NCBI RefSeq assembly: GCF_000165485.1
Contig: NC_014623.1
Coordinates: forward strand, 10,000,893-10,064,892
Direction of reading: 5' to 3'
DNA length: 64,000 nt
Source: Stigmatella aurantiaca DW4/3-1
GTDB lineage: Bacteria; Myxococcota; Myxococcia; Myxococcales; Myxococcaceae
The notes under the pieces were generated by a model that was not told the DNA's origin, searched no databases, and saw nothing but the letters and a program-made list of their open reading frames with translations. A program made the translations under genes and the position numbers. This document shows positions 35,736-45,535 of the stretch, in pieces. Position 1 is the stretch's first letter. The number at the start of each line of letters is the position of its first letter.

Positions 35736-38009
35736 ATGGACGACGACTTTCGCAAAGCAGCGCTCGACTACCACCGCCTTCCCCGGCCCGGAAAACTGGC
35801 CATCGAGCCGACCAAGCGCATGGCGACCCAGCGCGACCTGGGACTGGCCTACTCCCCGGGAGTCGCGGCGGCCTGCGAGGCCATCGTCGCGGATCCCGAG
35901 GCGGCGCGGGATCTCACCGCGCGCGGCAACCTGGTGGCGGTCATCACCAACGGCACGGCCGTGCTGGGGCTGGGCAACATCGGCGCCCTGGCCGGCAAGC
36001 CGGTGATGGAGGGCAAGGCGGTCCTCTTCAAGAAGTTCGCTGGCATCGATGTCTTTGATCTCGAGGTGAACGCGAGCGAGCCGGACCGCTTCTGCGACGT
36101 GGTCGCCTCACTCGAACCCACCTTCGGCGGCATCAACCTGGAAGACATCAAGGCCCCCGAGTGCTTCGTCATCGAACGCGCGCTGCGCGAGCGGATGAAG
36201 ATCCCGGTCTTCCACGACGATCAGCACGGCACCGCCATCGTCTGCGCGGCGGCCATCCGCAACGGGCTCCTGCTCCAGGGCAAGCGGCTGGAGGAGATCA
36301 AGCTCGTCACCTCCGGCGCGGGGGCGGCGGCGCTGGCGTGCGTCGACCTGCTCGTGGAGATGGGGCTGCCGGTCGAGAACGTGACGCTGACGGACATCAA
36401 GGGCGTGGTCCACGCGGACCGGGGCGACCCGATGGCGCCGAACATGGCCCGCTACGCGCGGCGCACCGAGGCGCGCATCCTCCCCGACGTGCTGGGCGGA
36501 GCGGACGTGTTCCTCGGCCTGTCCGCCCCCCGCGTGCTCAAGGCCGAGTGGCTTCCGCTGCTCGCGCCCAAGCCGTTGATCCTCGCGCTCGCCAACCCTG
36601 AGCCGGAGATCCGCCCTGACGTGGTCCGCGCCGCACGGCCTGATGCCATCGTGGCCTCGGGGCGCTCGGACTTCGCCAACCAGGTCAACAACGTGCTGTG
36701 CTTCCCCTTCGTCTTCCGGGGCGCGCTGGACGTGGGGGCCACGGAGATCAACGAGGCGATGAAGCGGGCCGCCGCCGAAGCCATCGCCGAGCTTGCCCGC
36801 GCGGAGGCCAGCGAGGTGGTGGCGGCGGCCTACGGTGGGGCCGCGCCCGTGTTTGGACCGCAGTACATCATCCCCAAGCCCTTTGACCCGCGGTTGATCC
36901 TGAAGATCGCCCCCGCGGTGGCCAAAGCAGCCATGGACTCGGGCGTGGCGCGGCGGCCCATCGCGGACTTCGACGCCTACCACCGGGAGCTGGAGCTGTT
37001 CGTCTACCGCTCGGGCCAGTTGATGCGGCCGGTGTTCGAGGTTGCCCGCCGTGCACCGGGACGCGTCGCCTACGCCGAGGGCGAGGACGAGCGCGTGCTG
37101 CGCGCGGTGCAGACCGTGGTGGATGAGCGCATCGCCCAGCCGGTGCTGATCGGCCGGCGCGCGGTCATCGAAGCCAAGGTGCGGGAATTGGGCCTGCGGC
37201 TTGACGTGGGCCGCCATGTGCGCGTGCTGGATCCCAATGAAGACGCTTCGGTCTTCGATCCGCTGATCCTCCGCTACCAGCACCTCGTGGGCCGGCGGGG
37301 CGTGCCCCCCGAGGCCGCCGCCCGGCGCGTGGCGCGCAGGCCCACGGTGACGGCGGCGATGCTGCTGGAGGGGGGCGAGGTCGACGCGGCCCTCTGCGGG
37401 GGCAATGGCGACTGGGGGCGGCAGATGAGCGAAGTGCTGCCCATCATCGCCAAGCGCGAAGGCGTGAGCCGCATCTACGCGCTGTCCTGCCTCATCCTTC
37501 CCAAGGGCGCGCTGTTCTTCTGCGACACCCACGTCAACGTCGACCCCACGGCCGAACAGGTCGCGGAGATGACGCTCATGGCCGCCGACGCCGTGCGCCG
37601 CTTCGGGCTCGCGCCGAAGGCCGCGCTGCTGTCGCACTCCAGCTTCGGGGCCAGCAACTCGCAGAGCGCACGCAAGATGCGCCAGGCCCTGAAGCTGATC
37701 CGGGCCCGGGCGCCAGAGATGGAGCTGGACGGTGAGATGCACGCGGACGCGGCGCTCAGCGATGCCCTCCGCAACCGCCTCGTCTCGGACAGCCCCCTGA
37801 CGGGCTCGGCCAACTTGCTGGTCATGCCCACCCTGGACGCCGCCAACATCAGCATGACGCTGCTCTCCGCCGCCACCGAGGCCCTGCTGGTGGGACCGAT
37901 GCTGCTCGGCATGTCCAAGCCCCTCCATGTCCTCGTGCCCCGCGTCACCGCGCGCGGCATCGTCAACATGACGGCCCTGGCCGTGGCCCAAATGCAGCAG
38001 AAAGGCTGA
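35736..38009 (+). CDS. maeB: NADP-dependent malic enzyme with phosphotransacetylase-like domain (MaeB type)
   Basis: This 757-residue protein has an N-terminal malic-enzyme half (about 1-430: [45 protein letters not shown] and [16 protein letters not shown]). A C-terminal PTA-like half follows (about 440-757, with [11 protein letters not shown] and [19 protein letters not shown]). It converts malate to pyruvate and CO2 using NADP, and the PTA part is thought to be regulatory. The length is usual for MaeB. The start is 33 bp after the metal pump, on a possible shared transcript. Confidence 0.95.
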   Translation: MDDDFRKAALDYHRLPRPGKLAIEPTKRMATQRDLGLAYSPGVAAACEAIVADPEAARDLTARGNLVAVITNGTAVLGLGNIGALAGKPVMEGKAVLFKKFAGIDVFDLEVNASEPDRFCDVVASLEPTFGGINLEDIKAPECFVIERALRERMKIPVFHDDQHGTAIVCAAAIRNGLLLQGKRLEEIKLVTSGAGAAALACVDLLVEMGLPVENVTLTDIKGVVHADRGDPMAPNMARYARRTEARILPDVLGGADVFLGLSAPRVLKAEWLPLLAPKPLILALANPEPEIRPDVVRAARPDAIVASGRSDFANQVNNVLCFPFVFRGALDVGATEINEAMKRAAAEAIAELARAEASEVVAAAYGGAAPVFGPQYIIPKPFDPRLILKIAPAVAKAAMDSGVARRPIADFDAYHRELELFVYRSGQLMRPVFEVARRAPGRVAYAEGEDERVLRAVQTVVDERIAQPVLIGRRAVIEAKVRELGLRLDVGRHVRVLDPNEDASVFDPLILRYQHLVGRRGVPPEAAARRVARRPTVTAAMLLEGGEVDAALCGGNGDWGRQMSEVLPIIAKREGVSRIYALSCLILPKGALFFCDTHVNVDPTAEQVAEMTLMAADAVRRFGLAPKAALLSHSSFGASNSQSARKMRQALKLIRARAPEMELDGEMHADAALSDALRNRLVSDSPLTGSANLLVMPTLDAANISMTLLSAATEALLVGPMLLGMSKPLHVLVPRVTARGIVNMTALAVAQMQQKG

Positions 38010-38016
38010 TTCCGGA

Positions 38017-38055
38017 GCGGTCTGGAATACCCCCAAGGGGGCACAGTCAGACCGC
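38017..38055. terminator. Nested hairpin after malic enzyme
   Basis: GCGGTCTG (38017-38024) pairs with CAGACCGC (38048-38055), and an inner CCCC/GGGG with loop AA can form inside. It lies 8 bp after the malic enzyme stop and 50 bp before the helicase start, so it is probably a terminator, or a leader structure of the helicase operon. No T tract follows. Confidence 0.5.
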
Positions 38056-38104
38056 ACACGCTTTGCTATCGCGTCTCCCTCTCATCACGCCTGGAGGGAG
38101 ACCC

Positions 38105-39649
38105 ATGCAGTTCAACCTGCCGTCGAACCACGGCTTGTCCCAAGACGTTCAGAAGGACCCGGATCTGCTCTGGCGAGCCCAGGACGGCTCGCCATCGCTG
38201 ACCGATGTGCAGCACGCGGCCCTCGCGGCGGGCGTCGCACGGGGGACCTCCCTGCTCGTCGTCGCCCCGACGTCGACGGGCAAGACCCACATCGGCCTGT
38301 GGGCGCTCATGGGCTGGCTGTTCTCCGATCAGCCCCGGCATGCCGTCTACCTGGTGACCCACCGCGCGCTGGCCCGGCAGAAGTTCGAAGAGCTGACCAA
38401 GCTGCTCTGCGCGCGTCACTTCCAGGGGGACAAGGGCAGCATCGCCCTCGCCACGGGAGACACCGTGGAAGATGCCGAGGGGCACACGCCCACGCAGCCA
38501 CTCGAAGTCCCTGTCCTGGTGGCCACCTATGAGAAGTACCTCGCGCTGGTCTCGGGCGCTGGCATCCGCGAGGACATGTCCCAGAGCCTCATCATCTGCG
38601 ATGAGATCCAAATCCTGGGCGACGAGAGCCGTGGCCGCAACATCGAGATCCTGCTGACCTTGATGAAAAAAGCGCGCTGGGGACAATTGGTGGGCTTGTC
38701 CGCCGTGCTCGACCCAAGCGACGCCAAGCACCTGAGTGACTGGCTGGGGGTGAAGCTCATCCACCTCAGCAGCCGGGAGAAACATCTGCACTACGAGTGC
38801 CGCACCCCCACCCGCCTCCTCTCGTTCCGCACGGACGCGCCCGACGCGGGCATCCAAGATCAGGAACGTCCCGCCTCGGCCCCGGATGACCTCCCAGCCA
38901 TCATCGCCCAGGTGCTTCGCCAGCCCCACCACCTGCCTGCGATCGTCTTCTGCACTTCCAAGAAACGGGTCTACGAAACCACGGGGGCCTATGCCCGCTC
39001 CCGCAGGCTCACGGTCTCGCCCACACAATCCCTTCTGCCTGGGTTGAGGGATTCCACCGCAGCCGCGCGCGAGCTGTCTTGTTACATCCCCGAGGGCTTC
39101 GCCTTCCACACCGCCGATCTGCTCGATGCGGAGCGGCGTCTCGTCGAAGAAAAGATCGCGTCGAAAGACATCCAACTGGTCTTCGCCACCAGCACCCTCG
39201 CCGCAGGCGTCAACTTCCCCTTCAAGACGGCCATCTTCGACCGATGGAAGCGCTGGAATGATCGGACCAAGACCCATGAACCCTTGCCCCCGAGTGAGTT
39301 CCAGAACATGGCGGGCAGGGTCGGCCGCATGGGGACGACTGGCACCCACGGAAGCGTCCTTTTGACTTCCACGGATGGATTTGCCGACAAGAAGAGCATC
39401 CGGATCTACCTTCAGCCCGATCAGACCAATCCCCTCACCCCACGCATCACGCCCCAGGCCTTCCATCAGCTCTCGCTTCAGCTCGTCTCTTCCGGGATGT
39501 GCGAGACCCAGGAGGAGTTGGAGGCACTGCTCCTGAGCAGCTTCAGCGCCACACGGGAGCAAGAGTCGAACCAGACCGGCCTTGCCCATTGGACCGCTCA
39601 ACTCAACAAATCCACTGCTGCGCTCAGGAACTGGGGGTTCATTCTATGA
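38105..39649 (+). CDS. Ski2/Hel308-like DEAD/H helicase (lacks own C-terminal ratchet domain)
   Basis: This 514-residue SF2 helicase starts at 38105 with GGAGGGAG before the ATG. Motifs: Walker A APTSTGKT (54-61), motif Ib TYEK (141-144), motif II DEIQILGDESRG (166-177), motif III GLSAVL, motif V FATSTLAAGVNFPF, and motif VI MAGRVGRMG. The form DExx-LGDESRG and the MAGRVGR box are those of Ski2/Hel308-like helicases. The protein ends after a winged-helix-like region. Normally a ratchet (HhH/Sec63-like) part would follow, and this seems to be moved to the next gene, which overlaps by 4 bp. It probably unwinds nucleic acid in a two-protein complex with the nuclease. Confidence 0.85.
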   Translation: MQFNLPSNHGLSQDVQKDPDLLWRAQDGSPSLTDVQHAALAAGVARGTSLLVVAPTSTGKTHIGLWALMGWLFSDQPRHAVYLVTHRALARQKFEELTKLLCARHFQGDKGSIALATGDTVEDAEGHTPTQPLEVPVLVATYEKYLALVSGAGIREDMSQSLIICDEIQILGDESRGRNIEILLTLMKKARWGQLVGLSAVLDPSDAKHLSDWLGVKLIHLSSREKHLHYECRTPTRLLSFRTDAPDAGIQDQERPASAPDDLPAIIAQVLRQPHHLPAIVFCTSKKRVYETTGAYARSRRLTVSPTQSLLPGLRDSTAAARELSCYIPEGFAFHTADLLDAERRLVEEKIASKDIQLVFATSTLAAGVNFPFKTAIFDRWKRWNDRTKTHEPLPPSEFQNMAGRVGRMGTTGTHGSVLLTSTDGFADKKSIRIYLQPDQTNPLTPRITPQAFHQLSLQLVSSGMCETQEELEALLLSSFSATREQESNQTGLAHWTAQLNKSTAALRNWGFIL

Positions 39650-41025
39650 CTCGCCTGTATGCCACGGAAACCGGCAAGCAGATCGCCCTGAGCGGCCTGC
39701 TTCCCGAGACCGCTCACTACCTGCTGGACTACGTCGCGCGGAGCCATTCCCTGCTCAGCTCGATGCTGCCCAAGGAAGGGAAAGGCGCGGGAGATCTGGA
39801 TCAGTTCAACTATTGCTTGATGAACGCAGCGCTCACATCCACCGAGTTCGAGGGCTCGAATCGGACCCGCATCGTGCCCTACGGGTTCGATGAAACCACC
39901 GCCAACGAATCCGTGGTGAAGTACTCCGCGAGCCTCGCGGAAGCCCCCTGGGAAGCCCATCGCCGCGCGGCCAACGCCGCCACGCTTCTCATGAACTGGC
40001 TTGAAGGCGTCGACATCAGCGCCTTGGAGGACACCTATCCCGATCTCCGCGCCGGCCCCATTCAGGCGCTGTGCCGCGATCTCGCCTGGTGCCTCGCGGG
40101 ACTTGCCAACATTCTCGCCTCAGCGACTCGTCCCAACCTGTCCGCCAACGAGCGGCCCGCCTGCATGAGGCAGATGCCTCCTCAAGCCCTCCAAGCGCTG
40201 CACCGGCTGCCCGCATTCATCCGGTTGCTGATCCGGCGCCTCCTGGCCGGACTGCCCACGCCAGCGCTCTGGCTGCTTGAGCTGGAGCCCGCCCCAGGAG
40301 GGCGCGCCGTGTCCAGGAATGAGGCCATCTCGCTCCACCAAATAAACTTGAGTTCCATGGAGAACCTCCGACGCCGAGCCAACTGGGAGGAGCTCATCCG
40401 AATCCTCGCCGCCACCGGCGCCTCCGACGCCAAGGCCCGTGCACACGAGATCCAGACCATGGCTCACGCGTGGCACGGAAAGCGGCGCGAGCGCGCCCTG
40501 AAGCGCCAACTCCAGCGCCTCGAGGAGGCCGATCAGCCCTTGCTCAAGGAGTTCTATGACAGCCGGGAGAAGAAGTTCGAAGCCGCCTTCGAAGCCCTGA
40601 TGAAGCGCGTGGGGATTCCGTGCACGCTGTTTGACTCGGGTCAAAAGCCGGGCGCCTTCGACTACCTCCTGCGCATCGAGGGCCGGCCTCCGGTCATCGT
40701 CGAGTGCAAAACCAAGCAAGGAGACCATCTCGTCGATCTCAACGCCGCGCGGACCGTGCTCAGCAGTTCGGAGCAATATGGCCACCAGGGTACCTTCTGC
40801 GTCACGCTCTGCCAGCCGGGCGTCGATCCCAACGTCCTCGAGAGCCTGCAAGCATGTACCCGCCTGAGCATTGCCGAGACACACGATTTCGCGGAGGCGA
40901 TGACACGCCTCATGACGAATTCGCTGACCGCGCAGTCGTTCCATGACTGGCTGACCCAGCCCGGTCAGGTCACCTCGGAGATGCTCCTGGCCTACACGAA
41001 CTCGGCCACGGAACCCTCAGACTGA
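39646..41025 (+). CDS. Ratchet-like domain fused to PD-(D/E)XK nuclease, partner of the helicase
   Basis: This 459-residue protein is translationally coupled to the helicase (ATGA). The N-terminal region opens with YATETGKQIALSGLLPETA, which resembles the start of the winged/ratchet part of Ski2-like helicases (L-GR-x-A-x-YL-x-P-x-T), then becomes all-helical to about residue 300. The C-terminal part carries a restriction-type site: D339 in GAFDYLL, then E353 and K355 in PPVIVECKTKQG, the D-x(n)-E-x-K of PD-(D/E)XK nucleases. A Glu/Lys-rich helix (about 290-320) precedes it. I infer a nuclease guided by the helicase, probably in anti-phage defence. I know no named family with this split. Confidence 0.75.
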   Translation: MTRLYATETGKQIALSGLLPETAHYLLDYVARSHSLLSSMLPKEGKGAGDLDQFNYCLMNAALTSTEFEGSNRTRIVPYGFDETTANESVVKYSASLAEAPWEAHRRAANAATLLMNWLEGVDISALEDTYPDLRAGPIQALCRDLAWCLAGLANILASATRPNLSANERPACMRQMPPQALQALHRLPAFIRLLIRRLLAGLPTPALWLLELEPAPGGRAVSRNEAISLHQINLSSMENLRRRANWEELIRILAATGASDAKARAHEIQTMAHAWHGKRRERALKRQLQRLEEADQPLLKEFYDSREKKFEAAFEALMKRVGIPCTLFDSGQKPGAFDYLLRIEGRPPVIVECKTKQGDHLVDLNAARTVLSSSEQYGHQGTFCVTLCQPGVDPNVLESLQACTRLSIAETHDFAEAMTRLMTNSLTAQSFHDWLTQPGQVTSEMLLAYTNSATEPSD

Positions 41026-41120
41026 GTCCGGCGGCCGGAGTCCACCCGAGGGTGGACTCCCTCCAACACTTCGTCGACCATGCCGGCGGACGTTCCGCGC
41101 CGCATCGAGGAAGTGCGCCC

Positions 41121-41624
41121 ATGGCCAACACCGCCCCTTCCAAGCCCCCCTACATCCTGCGTCATCACCAGCCTGGGGACCTGGGTTGGATCATCCACCG
41201 CCATGGGGTGCTCTACCATCAGGAGTATGGCTGGGATGAGCGTTTCGAGGCCGTGGCCGCCAGCGTGGCCGCGGAGTTCCTCCAGAAGTTCGATCCGGCG
41301 CGGGAGCGCTGCTGGATCGCCGAGTGGAACGGGGAGCGCGCCGGCTCGGTGGTCCTCATGAAGAAGACGGACGAGGTGGCCAAGCTGCGCCTGTTGCTCG
41401 TCGAGCCGAAGGCACGGGGGCTGGGCATCGGCGCCCGGCTCGTGGACGAGTGTCTGCGCTTCGCGCGCCAGGTGGGCTACCGGCGGATGACGCTCTGGAC
41501 GAACAGCCTCCTCGTCTCCGCCCGGTCCATCTACGAGAAGGCTGGGTTTGAGCTCATCCACTCCGAGCCTCACAGCCTCTTCGGCTCGGGGCTGATCGGC
41601 GAAACATGGGAGCGAGAACTGTAA
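41121..41624 (+). CDS. GNAT family N-acetyltransferase
   Basis: This 167-residue protein starts at ATG 41121 with GAGGAAG upstream. A longer reading from 41052 has no site. The GNAT core is visible: the acetyl-CoA loop LLLVEPKARGLGIGARLVDE (R/Q-x2-GxG/A in RGLGIG), with TLWTNSLLVSARSIYEKAGF as motif B. The fold is that of small-molecule or protein acetylases. It has no operon partner. The substrate is unknown; the MarR-less form resembles the stand-alone domain of MarR-GNAT proteins. Confidence 0.9.
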   Translation: MANTAPSKPPYILRHHQPGDLGWIIHRHGVLYHQEYGWDERFEAVAASVAAEFLQKFDPARERCWIAEWNGERAGSVVLMKKTDEVAKLRLLLVEPKARGLGIGARLVDECLRFARQVGYRRMTLWTNSLLVSARSIYEKAGFELIHSEPHSLFGSGLIGETWEREL

Positions 41625-41792
41625 AGCTCAGCATTCCCACGTTTCCGTACAACAGATGAAACAACGAGCCGTCCACGCAGACAGTGGGCCAGGGGCGGGG
41701 CCTTCGGACAGTTTCATTGATTTTTTCTACAAATGACGCATGATGACTTTAATCTCTGAGTCCTGAGAGTCCCTCTTTCGCGGGTTTCCTTC

Positions 41793-44700
41793 ATGACAAG
41801 CATCCGGTCCAAATCCCCGAGCCAAGCCCCCGCCCGCCCCAAAGAGGACAAGCCGGAAGCCAAACCGGTGGTCAAAGCCAAACCGGTGGAAGCCAAGGAA
41901 CCGGCCGCCAAGCAGCCGGTGGCCACCGCGACGAACGAGGCCGCGAAAAAGGACGCGTTCGCCGCTCAAAACAAAGGCGCGGCTCAACCGCTGGATCTGC
42001 TTCGCGACACCAGCTCGAAGATCAGCGCCGCCACCACCGCCCGTCCTGCCGCCGATTCGGCCGTGGAGGACAGCAACGAGCCCGTGGACCTGGCCGCCGT
42101 GGACGCCGCGAAGCCCAACCCCTTGATCAAGACCGCGGCCGACGCCACGGCCGCCGAGGGTGCCAAGATCGGGGCCACGGAGATCGCCGCCAAGCCCGCC
42201 CAGGAGCTGCTGAGCGGCACCGAAGTGAAGCGCAGCGCCCTGGCCACGGACGTCCTTCCCGGCGCTCAGACCCAGGTGGGAACCAAAGCGCCCGTGAACC
42301 TCGCCGCCGTGGACGCCGCGAAGCCCGGCACGCCCGCGCTCACCCCCTCCTCCACGGGGGCGAACGCCGTGCTCACTTCGGCCAAGGCCCTCACGGACCA
42401 GGCCGTGGGAACGAAGACGCCCGCCGCCCGGCGGCAGCTCCCCACCGGGACAACGGACACATTCTCCACCTCGCTGGCGGACACGTCCCAACCGTCCGAG
42501 CTGTTGAGCAACGCCAGCGTGAAGCTGGGCGCTGCGTCCATCGCCAACCCAGCCTCCGCCCTTCCCCAGGAGGAAGGCGACCTGCCCGTGGACCTGGCCG
42601 CCGTGGGGGGCCAGAAGCCGAACGTCCTGCTCAAGACCGGAGATGCTCCCACCGTGGTCAGGGCCGCCGCGGATCCCTCGGCCGCGTCCGCGATTCCCGA
42701 GGACCCCATCATCACCGGCGAGCAGCGCGCCCAGCAGGAGGTGGACGTCAAAACCGTGGCGGACGACCGCGCGGAGACGGAGACCCTCCAGCAGAACATC
42801 AAGGACGGGACGTCTCAGAAGACGGAAGAAATCTTCTCCCTGACGGCGGAAGGCGCGACGTTGCCCCCGGGCGTTTCCGTCACCAAGCACAATGACAACC
42901 AGGTGGAGCTGGTCCGAACGGACGAGAGCGGCAAAGAGCTCGAGCGGACCTTCGCCACGCGCAACGCCGACGGCACGATGCAGCTCGACAGCCGGAGCTT
43001 CGCGGACAGCACCAACCAGCGCGACGTCGTCGAGGTCCACGCGGACGGCAGCACGTCCGTGAAGAGCGCGAGTTGGCAGAGCACCGAGAGCCAGGCTGCC
43101 CAGAACACGCCCTCCTTCGAGCAGCTCGAGCAGTCGCGGGACCGCAACGTGAAGCTCAACGAGCAGCGGATTGGCCAGAAGGACGCCGACGGCAACTGGG
43201 TGCGCGAGGGCGGCACCTTCTCCACCGAGGAGTTCGCGCAGGCCGATGGTGCCGTCAAAGGCAGTCAGACCTCCTTCTCGAACCAGCAAGGGCTCGGAGG
43301 GGTCGACGACAAGCTGAAGGGAAACTTCGCGGACCAGAATGGCACCGTGGATCGGGCCACGACCCATACCTACACCATCCATCCCCCCGGAGAGGATGGC
43401 AACCAGCCCTTGCCCGAGTACGAACGCATCGAGCGCTTCTCGCAAGGTGACGCCCAGGCGACCTCCTACGTGAACGCCGAGCTGAGCACGGACACCAACC
43501 CCGTCATGATCGTCGGAGACGGCGTGCCCGTCATGTCGGAAGACGACCACGTCGACTATGTGCAGACCGTGGGCACGCAGAACCACTCGCGCGAGGACCT
43601 GAACAATCTGCGCAGCAAGCACGAAGGCTTCTGGCAGAACCGGTACGACGCGAACGACGCTGGCCTGCAAAGGCAGACCCCCAAGCGCTGGCTGGCCGAG
43701 AACAAGGACGACGCGAATACCTACGAGTCCCAGACCTTCGTGGAGGGCGCGCCCAACGCCTCCATCGTCACCCGCCGCGAACTCCAAGCCGACAACACGG
43801 TGACCGAGACGTACGCGGGGAAGACGTTCTCGCCGGATCCCAACTCGGATGATCTGGTGGACGTGAAAGGCACCACCACCACCAAATATGGGGATGACGG
43901 ACTGGTCGATCAGTCCAACTTCCAGCGCACGCAGGCAGACGGCAGCGTCGAGGATGGCACCTACAACCGGACCCGGGAGCAGACCGCTGACGGGCTCTTG
44001 GTCACCGAGCATGCCGAGGGCAACGTCACCCAGGCCGATGGGAAGAAGTCCTCGTCCATCATGGACCGGCAGACGCGGGAGACCGATGAGGGCAAGGAGC
44101 TGATCCGCTCCTCCCAGGCCGTCATCGAAGACGGCAGGCGGGTGACCCACGAGCTCACCCAGGACGGCGAGAAGCTGCTGTCCTCCGCGGCGGACGGCAC
44201 CAATGCCGTCGACATCTCGGACACGGACCAGTTCTCTCAGCCCTTCGAGGAGAACCTGGCGGCCACCGCCGCGGCCGCGAACCTGACCAACGTCAAGGGG
44301 CTGACCGACTCCGGGGCGATCTTCACGGGGCTCCGGGAGGGTCAGATCACCAAGGCTCAGGCCCTGCTGGGCAGCAACCTCGACAATGCCCTCACGCAGA
44401 CGGCGTCCGCCTACAGGACCGCGGGCATTGGGCTCGGCGCGGGCGGCGGCGTCCTCGGCGCGACCGCGGCGGCCGCGTCCATGATGGATGCGGTCAAGAC
44501 CAAGAACAACCTGGGCATCGCCGCGGCCTCCATCGGCCTGGGCGGAGCCGCCGCGGACATGGGCTCGGCGGCCAGCGTGATGAAAGGGGCGATCGGCAAG
44601 TTCGGCGGAATGCTGGGAATCGCCGGGGCGGCCCTGGGCAACGTCTCCAACATCGTGGGCGGCGTCGACAGCATCATGACGTCGGACAAGACGGGCCTGG

Positions 44701-44984
44701 AGGGACAGCGCATCAAGGGCATCACCAACGTCGTGACCGGCGGCCTGGGGCTGGCGGCCCTGGCCATGGGCTCGCCCGTGCTCGCCCTGGGCTTCGGCGT
44801 CGTGGGCTTGGGCGTCAACGCCATCGTCGAACTCATCACCGACGATGCGCACCAGATCGGCGACCTGAAGATCAACGATCCCAACTACCGGCCCTCGCTG
44901 GAGGAAGAGGCCTCGCCCGCTCCAGAGCAGACTCCCCAGGAACAGCAGCCAGAGTACTGGGGAGCGACCTGGAACCTGTGGTAG
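41793..44984 (+). CDS. Large repeat protein (1063 aa), possible secreted effector
   Basis: The N-terminal 65 residues are Pro/Lys/Ala-rich. Residues 66-290 hold three imperfect repeats, each with a form of LL-x-D-x-S and ending PVDLAAVDAAKP, PVNLAAVDAAKP or PVDLAAVGGQKP. A beta-rich region (about 330-830) has repeated polar phrases (for example TYNRTREQTADGLL, ETYAGKTF). The C-terminal 200 residues hold Ala/Gly-rich hydrophobic helices (SIGLGGAAADMGSAASV and VTGGLGLAALAMGSPVLAL), like those of pore-forming or membrane-inserting effectors. No signal peptide and no strong ribosome site are seen. The family is unknown to me. A small lipoprotein gene follows 32 bp later. Spaced AT-rich DNA at 41720-41745 marks the promoter area. 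Confidence 0.75.
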   Translation: MTSIRSKSPSQAPARPKEDKPEAKPVVKAKPVEAKEPAAKQPVATATNEAAKKDAFAAQNKGAAQPLDLLRDTSSKISAATTARPAADSAVEDSNEPVDLAAVDAAKPNPLIKTAADATAAEGAKIGATEIAAKPAQELLSGTEVKRSALATDVLPGAQTQVGTKAPVNLAAVDAAKPGTPALTPSSTGANAVLTSAKALTDQAVGTKTPAARRQLPTGTTDTFSTSLADTSQPSELLSNASVKLGAASIANPASALPQEEGDLPVDLAAVGGQKPNVLLKTGDAPTVVRAAADPSAASAIPEDPIITGEQRAQQEVDVKTVADDRAETETLQQNIKDGTSQKTEEIFSLTAEGATLPPGVSVTKHNDNQVELVRTDESGKELERTFATRNADGTMQLDSRSFADSTNQRDVVEVHADGSTSVKSASWQSTESQAAQNTPSFEQLEQSRDRNVKLNEQRIGQKDADGNWVREGGTFSTEEFAQADGAVKGSQTSFSNQQGLGGVDDKLKGNFADQNGTVDRATTHTYTIHPPGEDGNQPLPEYERIERFSQGDAQATSYVNAELSTDTNPVMIVGDGVPVMSEDDHVDYVQTVGTQNHSREDLNNLRSKHEGFWQNRYDANDAGLQRQTPKRWLAENKDDANTYESQTFVEGAPNASIVTRRELQADNTVTETYAGKTFSPDPNSDDLVDVKGTTTTKYGDDGLVDQSNFQRTQADGSVEDGTYNRTREQTADGLLVTEHAEGNVTQADGKKSSSIMDRQTRETDEGKELIRSSQAVIEDGRRVTHELTQDGEKLLSSAADGTNAVDISDTDQFSQPFEENLAATAAAANLTNVKGLTDSGAIFTGLREGQITKAQALLGSNLDNALTQTASAYRTAGIGLGAGGGVLGATAAAASMMDAVKTKNNLGIAAASIGLGGAAADMGSAASVMKGAIGKFGGMLGIAGAALGNVSNIVGGVDSIMTSDKTGLEGQRIKGITNVVTGGLGLAALAMGSPVLALGFGVVGLGVNAIVELITDDAHQIGDLKINDPNYRPSLEEEASPAPEQTPQEQQPEYWGATWNLW

Positions 44985-45016
44985 CCGCCCGCTCACTCCA
45001 ACAAGGAAACAAGACA

Positions 45017-45517
45017 ATGCTCAAGCCGTTCTCTCTCATCGTGCTCACAGGCAGCTTGCTGCTGATGGGCTGTGGCCAACCGGAGGATGCCGAGCCTGGA
45101 CTTCCACCGGCCGGTGATGCGCCCCTGGAGCAAACCGTGGATCCCGAAGCGGGCGGTGAGTACTCGGCCTCGGCCGCCGCCATCTGGGAGAGCGTCAACA
45201 CTCCCGGCTATACGCCTTACACGCAAGTCTGTAACGGGGTGATTGGCAGCGAGTGTCCGACGCCAGGTGAGAAATGTACCTGGTTCTCCGCCAACTACTC
45301 GTGGGGCCCGTACTCCGTCTCCAAGGTGTGCCGGCCGGTCAATGGCACGTACCGGGCGATCGAGACCGTGAGCCAGAACTGCGCCGGGGGCGGTCACACC
45401 GCCTGCCCAGACGGCGAAACCCTGGGCAAGCCCTGCGGCCACAAGGGGAGCTATTGCATCCGGCAGTGCTACACGTACCCGGGCCCCGCGATCACCGTCC
45501 GCGCCTACTGCCAGTGA
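45017..45517 (+). CDS. Small Cys-rich lipoprotein downstream of the repeat protein
   Basis: This 166-residue lipoprotein (LTGSLLLMGCGQ lipobox) follows an AAGGAAAC site. The mature part has about ten Cys in pairs (CNGVIGSEC, CPTPGEKCTWF, CGHKGSYCIRQC) and aromatic residues. It fits a compact disulfide domain exposed at the envelope. It starts 32 bp after the large repeat protein and may be co-expressed with it, as a lipoprotein partner or immunity-like factor. No family recognised. Confidence 0.75.
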   Translation: MLKPFSLIVLTGSLLLMGCGQPEDAEPGLPPAGDAPLEQTVDPEAGGEYSASAAAIWESVNTPGYTPYTQVCNGVIGSECPTPGEKCTWFSANYSWGPYSVSKVCRPVNGTYRAIETVSQNCAGGGHTACPDGETLGKPCGHKGSYCIRQCYTYPGPAITVRAYCQ

Positions 45518-45535
45518 GCCGTTCCGGGCGCGCGC

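Noticed and set aside
31179-35774. 1531-codon open frame on the minus strand across the efflux genes
   Set aside because: It mirrors the CzcBA genes in high-GC DNA, is His/Asp/Gly-rich without domain patterns, and the plus-strand genes are clear.
41727-45017. 1096-codon minus-strand frame opposite the repeat protein
   Set aside because: Antisense shadow of high GC; low-complexity Gly/Val/His content and no start context. The plus frame has a coherent layout.
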